Shown: positions 19,331 through 29,373, numbered from the stretch's first letter. The stretch is DNA of 64,000 nt from Streptomyces gobiensis (GCF_021216675.1 NZ_CP086120.1:3020501-3084500), one strand, 5' to 3'. The notes: a model not told the origin generated them from the sequence alone. Numbers and translations: made by a program.

Positions 19331-20416
19331 ATGACCCAGACTGAAGGCGGAACTGAAGGCGAAGGCGCCAGCTACGCCGCCGCCGGCGTGGACATCGAGG
19401 CGGGCGACCGCGCTGTCGACCTGATGAAGGACTGGGTGCGCAAGGCCCAGCGCCCCGAGTCCCTCGGCGGTCTCGGCGGCTTCGCCGGGCTCTTCGACGC
19501 CTCCGCGCTCAAGCGCTATGAGCGCCCGCTGCTCGCTTCCGCCACCGACGGTGTGGGTACCAAGGTCGCCATCGCCCAGAAGATGGATATCCACGACACG
19601 ATCGGCCATGACCTGGTCGCCATGGTCGTCGACGATCTGGTCGTCTGTGGCGCCGAGCCGCTGTTCATGACCGATTACATCTGCGTCGGCAAGGTCGTCC
19701 CCGAGCGGGTGTCCGCGATCGTCAAGGGCATCGCCGAGGGCTGTGTCCTGGCGGGCTGCGCCCTCGTCGGCGGCGAGACCGCCGAGCACCCGGGGCTGCT
19801 GGGCCCGGATGAGTACGACGTGGCGGGCGCGGGCACCGGTGTGGTCGAGGCCGACCGGGTGCTGGGCGCGGATCGTATCCGTACGGGCGACGCCGTCATC
19901 GCGATGGCATCCTCCGGCCTTCACTCCAACGGGTACTCGCTGGTCCGTCATGTGCTCTTCGACCGGGCCGGCTGGACGCTGGACCGGGATGTGCCGGAGT
20001 TCGGCCGGACCCTGGGCGAGGAGCTCCTCGAACCCACCAAGATCTACTCACTGGACTGTCTGGCGCTGACCCGCACCACCGAGGTGCACGCCTTCTCGCA
20101 CATCACCGGCGGCGGGCTCGCCAGCAATCTGGCCCGAGTCATCCCGGATGAGCTGCATGCCACCGTTGACCGCTCCACCTGGACCCCGGGCGCCGTCTTC
20201 GACACCGTGCGAGCGCTCGGTGCTGTCACCCGCTCCGAGCTGGAGAAGACCCTGAACATGGGCGTCGGCATGATGGCTGTGGTGCCCCAGGAGTCGGTTG
20301 ATGCGGCCCTGACGACCCTCGCTGACCGGGGCGTGGACGCCTGGGTCGCCGGCGAGATCACCGAGCGCGGAGACCGTGCCGAAGCGGCGGCCCTCACCGG
20401 TGACTACGCGGCCTGA
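19331..20416 (+). CDS. purM: Phosphoribosylformylglycinamidine cyclo-ligase (AIR synthetase)
   Basis: A 361-residue enzyme that closes the imidazole ring of AIR with ATP. The signatures are YAAAGVDIEAGDRAV, LLASATDGVGTKVAIA, VGGETAEHPGLL and ITGGGLASNLARV. It follows purF on the same strand, and the 69-bp gap consists largely of a CAGCCAGnCAG-like short repeat with a GAGAGA ribosome site. Transcription ends at the hairpin 20461-20492 shared with DUF3073. Confidence 0.96.
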   Translation: MTQTEGGTEGEGASYAAAGVDIEAGDRAVDLMKDWVRKAQRPESLGGLGGFAGLFDASALKRYERPLLASATDGVGTKVAIAQKMDIHDTIGHDLVAMVVDDLVVCGAEPLFMTDYICVGKVVPERVSAIVKGIAEGCVLAGCALVGGETAEHPGLLGPDEYDVAGAGTGVVEADRVLGADRIRTGDAVIAMASSGLHSNGYSLVRHVLFDRAGWTLDRDVPEFGRTLGEELLEPTKIYSLDCLALTRTTEVHAFSHITGGGLASNLARVIPDELHATVDRSTWTPGAVFDTVRALGAVTRSELEKTLNMGVGMMAVVPQESVDAALTTLADRGVDAWVAGEITERGDRAEAAALTGDYAA

Positions 20417-20460
20417 AGCAGCGCCCTGATACAGCGCTGATGCAGGCCGTATGCAGCACA

Positions 20461-20492
20461 GAACCCGGTCTGGCGGCTGCCGGACCGGGCTC
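20461..20492. terminator. Bidirectional terminator between purM and the DUF3073 gene
   Basis: The stem GAACCCGGTCTGGC / GCCGGACCGGGCTC (14 bp with two G-T type mismatches) lies between two convergent genes. Confidence 0.75.
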
Positions 20493-20533
20493 ACTGTGCG
20501 ATTGTTCCCCGCAGGGGTTGGACGGAACGCGCG

Positions 20534-20794
20534 TCAGGCGCGCCGCCGCTGCGACGGCGAGTCGGACGACTTCTCGTCGTCTTCGTCCTCGTCGTCGGCG
20601 TTGTACAGATCCGCGTACTGTGCGTACGGGTCGTCGTCCAGCTCATCGTCCTCGAAGCGCTCGCCGTTCGGCGGCTGATTCGACGTCGATGCGCCCAGCT
20701 CCTCGGCCAGGCGTGAGAGATCCGTCCCACCGCTGTTGTACTTCAGCTGGCGGGCGACCTTCGTCTGCTTGGCCTTGGCCCGGCCGCGCCCCAT
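20534..20794 (-). CDS. DUF3073 family protein
   Basis: An 86-residue actinobacterial protein with the family start MGRGRAKAKQTKVARQLKY, the LSRLAEELG segment, and a very acidic tail (FEDDELDDDPYAQYADLYN, then an Asp/Glu run) ending in basic residues. Function is unknown. It is convergent with purM. Confidence 0.9.
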   Translation of the reverse strand: MGRGRAKAKQTKVARQLKYNSGGTDLSRLAEELGASTSNQPPNGERFEDDELDDDPYAQYADLYNADDEDEDDEKSSDSPSQRRRA

Positions 20795-21114
20795 GGCTCG
20801 ACCCCCTCAACGACGGGGCTCGACGGCCCCAGAGTCTTGACACGCGTTCATGATTCAGAGCGGACTCTCTCATGAGAGACCGGCTCGTGGGCTTCAACGG
20901 TACCTGCTTCCGCGGCCGTACGGTACGCCGCCCGCACGACCCAGCAGGTCCCCGACGTGCCCAGAGACCCATTCTTTGCTGGTCAGCAACGATTTTACCC
21001 GCTGTGCAACGCGTGACCCGCCGAAGGGCGGTGAGAGATATCTCCCTCACCGCCCGTCACCCAGCGTGACGAAACCACTGCCCCCGGGGCGCCGTTACTC
21101 CCGGGGAACGCGGC
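20795..21114. other. Intergenic region upstream of DUF3073 and downstream of vdh
   Basis: 320 bp with no credible gene. It should carry the DUF3073 promoter. A hairpin GGGCGGTGAG / CTCACCGCCC at 21026-21055 (ten-base centre AGATATCTCC) is a good terminator for the valine dehydrogenase gene, which ends at 21115. Confidence 0.65.
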
Positions 21115-22221
21115 TCAGCGGCCCGCTCTGGCCATGCGGTGTTCCGCGATGCGGTCCGCGGCGACCGCCGGCGGTACCCCGTCGCTCTTGGCCCGCAGGA
21201 ATATCTCCACCGTCGTATCGAAGATCTTCGCCGCCTTTGCCTTCGCACGAGCGAAGTCAAAGCCATGGAGTTCCTCCGCCACCTGGATCACACCGCCGGC
21301 GTTCACCACATAGTCCGGGGCGTAGAGGATGCCCCGGTCGGCGAGGTCCTTCTCGACGCCCGGGTGGGCGAGCTGGTTGTTGGCCGCGCCGCAGACCACC
21401 TTGGCGGTCAGCACCGGCACGGTGTCATCGTTCAGCGCGCCGCCCAGCGCGCAGGGGGCGTAGATATCCAGGCCCTCGGTCCGGATGAGGGCGTCCGTGT
21501 CCACGACCACGGCGGCCTCGGGGTGCGCGGAGCGTACGCGCTGAACCGCCTCCGGCCGCACATCCGTGATCACGACCTCGGCGCCGTCCTCCAGCAGATG
21601 CTCCACCAGGTGGTGGCCGACCTTGCCGACCCCGGCGATGCCGACCTTACGGCCGCGCAGCGTGGGCGCGTCCCACAGATGCTGGGCGCTGGCCCGCATG
21701 CCCTGGAAGACGCCGAAGGCGGTCAGCACGGACGAGTCGCCCGCGCCGCCGTTCGCGGGGGAGCGGCCGGTCGTCCAGCGGCACTCACGGGCGATGACAT
21801 CCATGTCGTGGACATAGGTGCCGACATCGCAGGCGGTCACATAGCGCCCGCCGAGCGCGGCGACAAACCGCCCGTAGGCCAGCAGCAGCTCTTCGGTCTT
21901 GATCTTTTCCGGATCGCCGATGATCACGGCCTTGCCGCCGCCGTGCTCCAGCCCGGCGAGCGCGTTCTTGTAGGACATGCCCCGGGCAAGGTTCAGCGCG
22001 TCCAGGACGGCCGCCTCCTCGGGGAACTCCTCGTCCTCGTACGCGTGAAACCGGGTGCCGCCGAGGGCGGGACCCAGGGCGGTGGAGTGGATCGCGATGA
22101 CTGCTTTCAGGCCGCTGGCACGGTCCTGGCAGAGCACAACCTGCTCGTGGCCGCCCTGCTCCGAGTGGAAGAGGGTCTGCAACACGCCGTCGACGCTGAC
22201 GGCTGGACGTACGTCGGTCAC
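21115..22221 (-). CDS. vdh: Valine (branched-chain amino acid) dehydrogenase
   Basis: A 368-residue member of the Glu/Leu/Phe/Val dehydrogenase family that oxidatively deaminates valine and other branched-chain amino acids with NAD, feeding acyl-CoA precursors. [20 protein letters not shown], the Gly-rich and Lys motif [13 protein letters not shown], and the nucleotide-binding [12 protein letters not shown] are diagnostic. I chose the GTG at 22221 with CAGGAG nine bases upstream. The open frame continues to 22389, but that part overlaps the divergent gene at 22379. The shared gap of about 160 bp must hold both promoters. Confidence 0.93.
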   Translation of the reverse strand: MTDVRPAVSVDGVLQTLFHSEQGGHEQVVLCQDRASGLKAVIAIHSTALGPALGGTRFHAYEDEEFPEEAAVLDALNLARGMSYKNALAGLEHGGGKAVIIGDPEKIKTEELLLAYGRFVAALGGRYVTACDVGTYVHDMDVIARECRWTTGRSPANGGAGDSSVLTAFGVFQGMRASAQHLWDAPTLRGRKVGIAGVGKVGHHLVEHLLEDGAEVVITDVRPEAVQRVRSAHPEAAVVVDTDALIRTEGLDIYAPCALGGALNDDTVPVLTAKVVCGAANNQLAHPGVEKDLADRGILYAPDYVVNAGGVIQVAEELHGFDFARAKAKAAKIFDTTVEIFLRAKSDGVPPAVAADRIAEHRMARAGR

Positions 22222-22378
22222 GGTGGTGACTCCTGTATGACGCGGTGGACACCCTCCTGCGGGTGGGGAGGGCCTGTAGAGCAGCAGCGTAGACCTGTCG
22301 GCGTGGCGGATCGTCGCAGTGCCACTATCGGGGTAAGCAGCACGTTGGCGTCTGCCGCAGAAAAGGGAGGGAACGCCT

Positions 22379-23215
22379 GTGGCCCCCACTCCGGCCGTGA
22401 CGGTGCCGTACGCGGCGTACTTGCGGGTATACGAGCCGCTGGCCGCTTTCCCCGAGCCGGAGCGCTCGCACTGGGTGCGCTATGCCAGGCGCGAGGACCA
22501 CCCCGGAGCCCAGGACGAGCTCCGGCGTGCGCTCGCCGATCTGCTGCCGGTGCCGCCGGTCGCGGTGCCGGTGCGGGAGAGCGCCGACGCGTTCGTGGCC
22601 GAGGTGGACGGTGTCACCTGCGTCTGCCCGTGGCGCACCCGGCTGCGTGGCTGGCTGGCGCTCATGGAGGCGGCCGATGAGCTGCCCGAGCCGGTGCTGG
22701 ACGCAGCGCTCCCGCCGGTCGTCCGCCGCCAGGCCGCGGACGACTACGACCGCTGGCGGGAGCGGAATCCGGACGCCCGGCCATGGATCCGTTCGGCGCT
22801 CTGGCATGTCCCGGTCCGGTGGTTCCTGCTTTTCAGGGATGAAGAGCGCGATTATGGGAAGGCGGACGAAGGTCTCGTCCTGCGCTACCGCACCCCCATG
22901 GTCCAGGCTAGGCGTCGCGTCGCACGTTCGCTGAAGCTCCTCCGCGCTGAACTGGAGGAGGGGCCGCTGGTTGACGGGCTGGTAGATGTGGGGCGGTGGC
23001 TCGAGGAGTTCCACCCCCGTTCGCTGGTCGAGCTGGACTACGGAGGGCTGGTGCACACCATCCCCGAAGAACAGCTTGCCGCTGACCACTCGGCAGCGGA
23101 CGCCGCCGAGGGACTGGCGGCGCTGCGCGCGGGGGACGCGGAGCGTGCTGGTGAGCTGTACGACCGGCTCACGGAGCGTTGGCGCGCCGTGCGGGAGCGA
23201 CAGTTCGCCAGCTAG
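22379..23215 (+). CDS. Conserved hypothetical protein between vdh and bldC
   Basis: A 278-residue soluble protein with no domain I can name. It begins [20 protein letters not shown] from a GTG with a GGGAGG site. It has a Cys/Trp-containing core ([22 protein letters not shown]), a basic-aromatic segment ([20 protein letters not shown]), and a helical C-terminus ([21 protein letters not shown]). An orthologue occupies this place in other Streptomyces (from memory). Codon use is normal and no signal peptide is seen. Confidence 0.8.
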   Translation: MAPTPAVTVPYAAYLRVYEPLAAFPEPERSHWVRYARREDHPGAQDELRRALADLLPVPPVAVPVRESADAFVAEVDGVTCVCPWRTRLRGWLALMEAADELPEPVLDAALPPVVRRQAADDYDRWRERNPDARPWIRSALWHVPVRWFLLFRDEERDYGKADEGLVLRYRTPMVQARRRVARSLKLLRAELEEGPLVDGLVDVGRWLEEFHPRSLVELDYGGLVHTIPEEQLAADHSAADAAEGLAALRAGDAERAGELYDRLTERWRAVRERQFAS

Positions 23216-23673
23216 GGAGAGGCCCTGGGACCTAGGTCCCGATCCGGGGCATTACCCCCAAGCGTGACGGATAGCACTAAAGAGGCCCTTGCCCTCAAGC
23301 CCGTTCCTCGTGTCAAAATAGGACAAGGAGCCCGGGAGGGCCTCCTTCCGTCCGACTAAGGACGGACACTTCGGTATTGCACTTCTTGTTAGCTCTGGTG
23401 TCACCTGGTCAGCCTCTGTGACTGATCGTCACGGGCGGGTAACTGTCCGTTATGGCATGGTCCATCGGTATCCGCCGAGGTTGAACACCTGAGAGGGCAA
23501 TTCCATCGGTTTGGCCGACGTGGCTGGACAGATGGTGTAGTTGTAGTGCCGAGGACAAGCCGTTCGTCCTATAACCGACTCGGCCTGCGTGCGCCATTTC
23601 GGGCAACGCGGGCCAAGGTGCAGAATTTAGAGGAAAGAACCGTGATGGTTCGGTTCTCCCGAGGAGGCCGCTC
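23216..23673 (+). promoter_or_regulatory. Long bldC upstream region
   Basis: 458 bp without a gene. It contains two small hairpins suited to terminating the upstream gene (AAGGAG...CTCCTT near 23323, TCCGTCC...GGACGGA near 23350). The rest is less GC-rich than its surroundings. The last hairpin, AGAACCG / CGGTTCT at 23636-23657, ends just before the CGAGGAGG ribosome site of bldC and could affect initiation. Developmental promoters are expected here, but I cannot locate boxes reliably. Confidence 0.5.
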
Positions 23674-23880
23674 ATGACCGCTCGCACCCCTGATGCCGAG
23701 CCGCTGCTGACCCCGGCTGAGGTTGCCACGATGTTCCGCGTGGATCCGAAGACGGTCACACGCTGGGCTAAAGCAGGCAAGCTCACGTCCATCCGCACGC
23801 TCGGAGGGCACCGCCGCTACCGCGAAGCGGAGGTACGCGCTTTGCTCGCGGGCATCCCGCAGCAGCGCAGCGAGGCCTGA
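23674..23880 (+). CDS. bldC: Developmental regulator BldC (MerR-like)
   Basis: A 68-residue DNA-binding protein made of a single MerR-type winged helix without an effector domain: LLTPAEVATMFRVDPKTVTRWAKAGKLTS followed by RTLGGHRRYREAEVRALL. BldC binds direct repeats cooperatively and holds back entry into Streptomyces development. The sequence matches BldC over its whole length as I know it. The ATG at 23674 has CGAGGAGG eight bases upstream. Confidence 0.97.
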   Translation: MTARTPDAEPLLTPAEVATMFRVDPKTVTRWAKAGKLTSIRTLGGHRRYREAEVRALLAGIPQQRSEA

Positions 23881-23976
23881 ATAACCGCATAACGGGCGTT
23901 CGCAGGGCCCCCCACCCTGTGTGGCGCCGCCAAGCAGTAAGCGTCAGGTAGCTGTCCCCCATGGTTGCTTGACGTT

Positions 23977-24010
23977 GATCGCGTCGGACTCCGCCGGGTC
24001 CGGCGCGATC
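23977..24010 (+). terminator. Rho-independent terminator after bldC
   Basis: The stem GATCGCGTCGGA / TCCGGCGCGATC (one mismatch) with a ten-base loop is followed directly by TTTTAT. It lies about 100 bp after the bldC stop. Confidence 0.85.
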
Positions 24011-24268
24011 TTTTATGCCCTGCTGCTTCCCTGCTGCTCTCCTACTGCTTCCCTGCTGCAGGGCTCATGTGCGGGCAGTGCAATTGCACATATTAAATTG
24101 ACGGCGTGTAGGAACGGAATAAACCCCACCGTCTCCTGAAGAAGTTCGGTGACTCCCGTCACAGCGGCCCACCCCTTGCCGCGTCGTACGGCACTGCGGT
24201 AGTGGAAGCCGCGCATGCTCACCCAACCCACCCTCGCACCCAAGGGTGGGTTCATGCGGGCGCTTTCG

Positions 24269-24451
24269 TCACTGAGGTGAGCGACTTTGGTCAGCACCCG
24301 GAGCGGTCTCCGGGTGCTCCAGGGCGAGTCGCAGCAGCCGGTGGCATATGGGGCAGTGACGGGTCACATGGCGGTACCGCGTAGCGGCCGACAGATGCGC
24401 GCGCAGCAGAGCTCGCGTCTCATGGCGCGGGTAGCCCGGAGTCGTCGTCAT
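24269..24451 (-). CDS. DUF6274-like small CxxC protein
   Basis: A 60-residue protein with RHETRALLRAHLSAATRYRH and then TRHCPICHRLLRLALEHPE: one CxxC with nearby His residues that could bind a metal. I believe this is the Streptomyces family DUF6274, though the assignment is from memory. The ATG at 24451 has an excellent GAGGGAGG site. Between it and the bldC terminator there are about 250 bp in which I see no convincing gene. Confidence 0.7.
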   Translation of the reverse strand: MTTTPGYPRHETRALLRAHLSAATRYRHVTRHCPICHRLLRLALEHPETAPGADQSRSPQ

Positions 24452-24621
24452 CGCCCACCTCCCTCTTAGCAGAGGTACTCGCGCTCCATGGCGCCGTCAA
24501 GGGGGCAGATACAGCCAGCATGTGCCCCTGGCCGATTCCCCCCGCGGGGCGGTGGCGGGGGGCTTCCCCAATTCCCACCCCTCCCCGAAACTTGGGGGCT
24601 CCGCCCCCAGACCCCCACAGC

Positions 24622-24905
24622 GTTGTGGGCACTCGCAGCCCCGCGAGGGGCTGTGGGTGGGCACAACACCCGGCCACCGGCCCGCACCGGGCCACCCCCG
24701 GGGGCCCCGGGGGGGGAGCCCCGGTTTCCGGGAAGGGGCGGGATACGGGGACCCCCACCCACGGCACCCCCGGAGCCGGGCGGAGCCCCGCCACGCGGCG
24801 GAGCCGCATGTCGGGTACAGCCGGGTAGGGGCGGGCGTAGGGGAACCCCACCCCCGCGCGCTGCGGCGAAGCTCCGCCGCGCGGCGCAGCCGCGTATCGG
24901 GGCAG
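24622..24905 (+). repeat. Dispersed intergenic repeat, copy E
   Basis: GTTGTGGGCACTCGCAGCCCC from 24622, then AGGGGCTGTGGGTGGGCACAAC, CCGGTTTCCGGGAAGGGGCG, and two CGGAGCC...GCGGCGGAGCCGC subunits to about 24905. It lies between the DUF6274 gene (which reads away) and the Asp tRNA, filling most of a 500-bp gap. Confidence 0.78.
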
Positions 24906-24963
24906 GAGGGGGGAAACGGAAGAAGCGCCCGGCTCCCTGGGGGAGTTGGGCGCTTCTGGGATG

Positions 24964-25038
24964 CGGTCCTGACGGGATTTGAACCCGCGGCCTCCACCTT
25001 GACAGGGTGGCGAGCACTCCAAACTGCTCCACAGGACC
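24964..25038 (-). tRNA. tRNA-Asp (GTC), copy 1
   Basis: The acceptor arms GGTCCTG and CAGGACC pair. The anticodon stem CCACC/GGTGG encloses CTGTCAA (anticodon GTC). The T-arm is GCGGGTTCAAATCCCGT. Identical to the second copy at 29396-29470. Confidence 0.97.
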
Positions 25039-25153
25039 CAGTACGCGACGCGGCGCGGCGCGAAAACAGACTCTACAGCAGGTCAGCCGCGCATTGCGAA
25101 CTCACTCAACGCAACCAAAGCGCTACCGCGCAACCACCCCGCACTACCCCGCG

Positions 25154-28100
25154 CTACGGCGCCGCCGCGTCCACGGCCTTGATGATGCGTTTGTCCGAGA
25201 CCGGGTACGCCGTGCCCAGCGCGTGCGCGAAGTAGCTGACCCGTAGCTCCTCGATCATCCAGCGGATCTCCCGCGTCTGCTGCGGCACCGGCCGCCCCGG
25301 CGGGAACTGCTCCAGGAGCCAGGCGTATTCGTCCTGCATCTCCTTCACCTTCGCCATCCGGGTGCGGTCCCGCTCCGCGTTGGTGGGGAGCTGCTGGAGG
25401 CGACGGTCGGCGGCCACCAGGTACCGCATCAGATCGGGCAGCCGCTTGACGCCGTGCGCGGTGACAAAGCCGGGGCAGATCAGCGCGTCGAGCTGTTCCT
25501 TGATGTCGGTCAGGGACGGCACCAGGGTCAGGCTCTTGGTGGCCTTCAGCCGCCGCTCGCAGGACTGCCAGGCCGCAAGGATCTCCTGGACCTGCTGGAC
25601 GGTCCGCAGCGTCGCGTCGACGATATCCGCGCGTACCGCGTCGAAGAGTTTGCGGAAGCTCTCCTCGTCCCAGACCGGGCCGCCACGGGCGGCGATCAGC
25701 CGGTCGGCGGCGGCGGAGACGCAGTCTTCGAAGAGCGCCTGCACGCTGCCGTGCGGGGACCGGGAGAGCGCGAGCTTCTGCTGGTTGGTCAGCTTGGACT
25801 GGGCGAACTTGGCCGGATCAGCGGGGAGGTTCAGCAGGATGAGGCGGCGGGTGCCGCGCCACATCGCCTGCTGCTGTTCATCCTCGGTGTCAAAGAGCTT
25901 TACGGAGACCGAGGTGCCCTCGTCGACCAGGGCCGGGTACGCCTTGACCGGCTGGCCCGCCCGCCGGGACTCAAAGGTGCGGCTGAGCGTGCCGATCGTC
26001 CAGCTGGTGAGGCCCGTACGCTGCTCAGCGGGGGCGTTGCCGCCCGAGGCCTCGAAGGCCCTGGACAGGGCCGCCTGTGCCTTCGGCTTGAGCCGCAGCT
26101 TCAGCGCCTCAAGGTCCTTGTCCTCAGCGATCTTGCGGCGGCGCTCATCCACCACCCGGAAGGTGATTTTGAGATGGTCGGGGACCTTGGCCAGATCGAA
26201 GTCCTCCGGGGACATCCGCACGCCGCCCATGCGCTGAAGATCACGGGCCAGGGCGGCGGTCAGCGGCTCCTGCTCCCGGTCCCGGTCCCGCTCCTGCTCC
26301 TGCTCCTGCTCCCGTGATGGTCCGGCTCCGGCCAGGAACCGCTGGGCGAAATTCGGTGCCGGTACGTAATTGCGGCGGATGGGTTTGGGCAGGGAGCGGA
26401 TCAGCTCGGTGACCAAGTCCTCCCGTAGTCCCGGGATCTGCCAGTCGAAGCCTTCGGGGGTGACCTGGTTGAGCACCTGGAGCGGGATATGGACGGTGAC
26501 ACCGTCGGCGTCCGCACCCGGCTCAAACTGATAGGTGACCTTGAGCTTCAGCTTCCCCTGCCGCCAGCTGTCCGGATAATCCGCCTTGGTGACTTCCTCG
26601 GCCCGCTCATTGATGAGCATCGACTTCTCGAAGTTGAGCAGGTCCGGCTCTTCCCGGCGCTTCTTCTTCCACCAGGAGTCGAAGTGCGCGCCGGAGACCA
26701 CATCGTCCGGGATGCGCTGATCGTAGAAGTCATAGAGGGTCTCGTCATCGACCAGGATGTCGCGGCGACGTGCCCGGTGCTCCAGTTCCGCTACCTCGCC
26801 CAGGAGTTTGCGGTTGTCATGGAAGAACTGATGGTGGGTCCGCCAGTCGCCCTCCACCAGGGCATTGCGGATGAACAGGTCGCGGCAGGTCTCCGGGGCG
26901 ATCCGGCCGTAGTTGGCCTTCCGCTGGGCGACGATCGGCACACCGTAGAGCGTGACCTTCTCGTACGCCATCACGGCCGCCTGCTTCTGCTCCCAGTGCG
27001 GCTCGCTGTAGGTGCGCTTGACCAGATGCTGGGCCAGCGGCTCTACCCAGTCGGGGTCGATCCTGGCGTTCACCCGGGCCCACAGCCGGGAGGTTTCCAC
27101 CAGCTCGGCGGACATCAGCCAGCGCGGCGGCTTCTTGAAGAGCGCGGAGCCGGGGAAGACCGCGAACTTGGTGCTGCGGGCGCCCAGATATTCGTGCTTC
27201 TCCGGATCCTTCAGCCCAATGTGCGAGAGCAACCCGGCGAGCAGCGACTGATGGATGGCGTCGGGGGAGGCGTCCTGCTCCGACAGATGGACGCCCATGG
27301 TCTTGGCGACCTGACGGAGCTGCGTATAGATGTCCTGCCATTCGCGTATCCGCAGATAGTTGAGGAACTCCGCCTTGCACATCCGGCGGAAGGCGGAGGA
27401 GGACAGCGCTTTTTGCTGCTCACGGATATAGCGCCACAGATTCAGAAAAGCGAGGAAGTCGCTCGTCTCATCCTTGAACCGGGCGTGCTGCTGATCGGCC
27501 TGCTGCTGCTTGTCGGAGGGGCGCTCGCGCGGGTCCTGAATGGACAGGGCCGCCGCGATGACCATGACCTCACGGACACAGCCGTTGCGGTCCGCCTCCA
27601 ACACCATCCGGGCCAGCCGGGGGTCGACCGGGAGCTGGGCGAGCTTACGGCCCAGATCGGTCAGCCGACCGGCGCGCAGCGCGCCCAGCTCCTCGAGCAG
27701 CTGGACGCCCGCCTTGATGCTGCGGTGGTCCGGGGCGTCGATAAAGGGGAACTTCCCGATCTCGCCCAGGCCGGCGGCGTTCATCTGCAGGATGACGGAG
27801 GCCAGGTTCGTACGCAGGATCTCGGCGTCGGTGAACTCCGGGCGGGTGAGGAAGTCGTCCTCGGAGTAGAGCCGGATGCAGATGCCGTCCGAGGTACGGC
27901 CGCAGCGGCCCTTGCGCTGGTTGGCGCTGGCCTGCGAGACCGGCTCGATGGGGAGCCGCTGGACCTTGGTGCGGTGGCTGTAGCGGGAGATCCGGGCCCG
28001 GCCCGGGTCGATCACATATTTGATGCCGGGAACGGTCAGCGACGTCTCGGCGACATTGGTGGCGAGGACGATCCGTCTGCCCGTATGCCGCTGGAAGACA

Positions 28101-29134
28101 CGGTGCTGCTCGGCGTGGGACAGCCGGGCGTAGAGGGGCAGGACCTCGGTCAGCCGCAGGTTCTTCCTGTTCAGCGCGTCCGCCGTATCGCGGATCTCCC
28201 GCTCGCCGGAGAGAAAGACCAGGATGTCGCCCGGCCCCTCGGCCTGGAGCTCATCGACGGCGTCACAGATCGCGGTGATCTGGTCACGGTCGCTGTCGTC
28301 GCCATCGCCGTCGCCGTCGCCATCCTCGAGCAGCGGCCGATAGCGGACCTCGACGGGATACGTACGCCCGCTGACCTCGACGATCGGCGCGTCGTTGCCC
28401 TTGCCGTCGCCGAAATGCCGCGAGAAGCGTTCCGGGTCGATGGTCGCCGAGGTGATGATGACCTTCAGATCCGGGCGCCTGGGCAGCAGCTGGGCGAGAT
28501 AGCCGAGCAGGAAGTCGATATTGAGGCTGCGCTCATGGGCCTCGTCAATGATGATCGTGTCGTACTGGCGCAGCTCGCGGTCGGTCTGGATTTCGGCGAG
28601 CAGAATGCCGTCCGTCATCAGCTTGACCAGGGTGGTGTCCTTCACCTGGTCGGTGAAACGGACCCGCCAGCCCACCGCCTCGCCCAGCGGGGTGTTCAGC
28701 TCCTCGGCCACCCGCTCCGCGACCGTACGGGCCGCGATCCGGCGGGGCTGGGTGTGTCCGATCGTGCCCTTGATCCCCCGGCCCAGCTCCAGACAGATCT
28801 TCGGGATCTGGGTGGTCTTGCCGGAGCCTGTCTCACCCGCGATGATCACGACCTGGTGATCGCGGATGGCCTTGCTGATCTCGTCCTTCCGCTGGCTGAC
28901 CGGCAGCTGCTCCGGATACGTCACCTTGGGCACGGCGGCGCGACGGTTCGCGACCCGCAGCTCGGCCTGCTCGATCTCGGTGGCGATCTCGGCCAGGACG
29001 GCCTGCTTGGCCTCCGGCTTACGGATCCGGCGGGCACCGTCGAGCCGTCGGCCCAGCCGCCGCTCGTCTCGCGGCATCAGCTCGGGCAGCCGCTCCAGGA
29101 GGGCGGGCAGGGTGAGGACAGGCACAGTGGACAT
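25154..29134 (-). CDS. hrpA: ATP-dependent RNA helicase HrpA
   Basis: A 1326-residue DEAH-box helicase. Walker A is GETGSGKTTQ at residues 100-109 and the DEAH box is at 197-200 (IIIDEAHERS). TSATIDPERFSRHFG, ATNVAETSLTVPGIKYVIDPG and QRKGRCGRTSDGICIRLY are helicase motifs III-VI. The long C-terminal half (helicase-associated, OB-fold and a DUF3418-type region) is as in bacterial HrpA. It remodels RNA and has been linked to mRNA and ribosome handling. I chose the ATG at 29134 (MSTVPVLTLPALLERLPEL). The frame extends to 29251, but that part overlaps a terminator. It is flanked by two identical Asp tRNA genes. Confidence 0.95.
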   Translation of the reverse strand: MSTVPVLTLPALLERLPELMPRDERRLGRRLDGARRIRKPEAKQAVLAEIATEIEQAELRVANRRAAVPKVTYPEQLPVSQRKDEISKAIRDHQVVIIAGETGSGKTTQIPKICLELGRGIKGTIGHTQPRRIAARTVAERVAEELNTPLGEAVGWRVRFTDQVKDTTLVKLMTDGILLAEIQTDRELRQYDTIIIDEAHERSLNIDFLLGYLAQLLPRRPDLKVIITSATIDPERFSRHFGDGKGNDAPIVEVSGRTYPVEVRYRPLLEDGDGDGDGDDSDRDQITAICDAVDELQAEGPGDILVFLSGEREIRDTADALNRKNLRLTEVLPLYARLSHAEQHRVFQRHTGRRIVLATNVAETSLTVPGIKYVIDPGRARISRYSHRTKVQRLPIEPVSQASANQRKGRCGRTSDGICIRLYSEDDFLTRPEFTDAEILRTNLASVILQMNAAGLGEIGKFPFIDAPDHRSIKAGVQLLEELGALRAGRLTDLGRKLAQLPVDPRLARMVLEADRNGCVREVMVIAAALSIQDPRERPSDKQQQADQQHARFKDETSDFLAFLNLWRYIREQQKALSSSAFRRMCKAEFLNYLRIREWQDIYTQLRQVAKTMGVHLSEQDASPDAIHQSLLAGLLSHIGLKDPEKHEYLGARSTKFAVFPGSALFKKPPRWLMSAELVETSRLWARVNARIDPDWVEPLAQHLVKRTYSEPHWEQKQAAVMAYEKVTLYGVPIVAQRKANYGRIAPETCRDLFIRNALVEGDWRTHHQFFHDNRKLLGEVAELEHRARRRDILVDDETLYDFYDQRIPDDVVSGAHFDSWWKKKRREEPDLLNFEKSMLINERAEEVTKADYPDSWRQGKLKLKVTYQFEPGADADGVTVHIPLQVLNQVTPEGFDWQIPGLREDLVTELIRSLPKPIRRNYVPAPNFAQRFLAGAGPSREQEQEQERDRDREQEPLTAALARDLQRMGGVRMSPEDFDLAKVPDHLKITFRVVDERRRKIAEDKDLEALKLRLKPKAQAALSRAFEASGGNAPAEQRTGLTSWTIGTLSRTFESRRAGQPVKAYPALVDEGTSVSVKLFDTEDEQQQAMWRGTRRLILLNLPADPAKFAQSKLTNQQKLALSRSPHGSVQALFEDCVSAAADRLIAARGGPVWDEESFRKLFDAVRADIVDATLRTVQQVQEILAAWQSCERRLKATKSLTLVPSLTDIKEQLDALICPGFVTAHGVKRLPDLMRYLVAADRRLQQLPTNAERDRTRMAKVKEMQDEYAWLLEQFPPGRPVPQQTREIRWMIEELRVSYFAHALGTAYPVSDKRIIKAVDAAAP

Positions 29135-29249
29135 ACGGCTTCCAGGATCGCATCTCGCGTCAGCGTGCTGCGACAGGCTTTTGCGGCATGGCTGGTGGTG
29201 GGGGCCGTGGTGGTGGGGGTGGCGTACGAATTGGCGGTACATGCCCGGC

Positions 29250-29284
29250 AAAAAGCCCCACCGGGATCACCCGGCGGGGCTTTT
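29250..29284. terminator. Terminator after the Phe tRNA gene
   Basis: AAAAAGCCCC-A-CCGGG / CCCGG-CGGGGCTTTT forms a hairpin with A/T tails on both sides, lying between tRNA-Phe and hrpA. It ends the minus-strand tRNA transcript. Confidence 0.85.
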
Positions 29285-29299
29285 CGCTGTTCAGCGCTG

Positions 29300-29373
29300 T
29301 GGCTGGGGCCGGGGTCGAACCGGCGACCTTCCGCTTTTCAGGCGGACGCTCGTACCAACTGAGCTACCCAGCC
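29300..29373 (-). tRNA. tRNA-Phe (GAA)
   Basis: The acceptor arms GGCTGGG and CCCAGCC pair. The D-arm is GCTCAGTTGGTACGAGC. The anticodon stem TCCGC/GCGGA encloses CTGAAAA (anticodon GAA). The T-arm is GCCGGTTCGACCCCGGC. Confidence 0.96.

Noticed and set aside
24013..24297. Minus-strand frame between bldC and the DUF6274 gene
   Set aside because: It begins inside DUF6274, its second half has low third-position G/C (AATTTAATATGTGCAATT), and it overlaps the T-tract of the bldC terminator. A shorter 67-residue version from 24216 cannot be excluded.
26489..29362. 957-codon open frame opposite hrpA
   Set aside because: It is an antisense shadow caused by high G+C. The hrpA frame has all helicase motifs and normal codon bias, while the opposite frame shows no domain.
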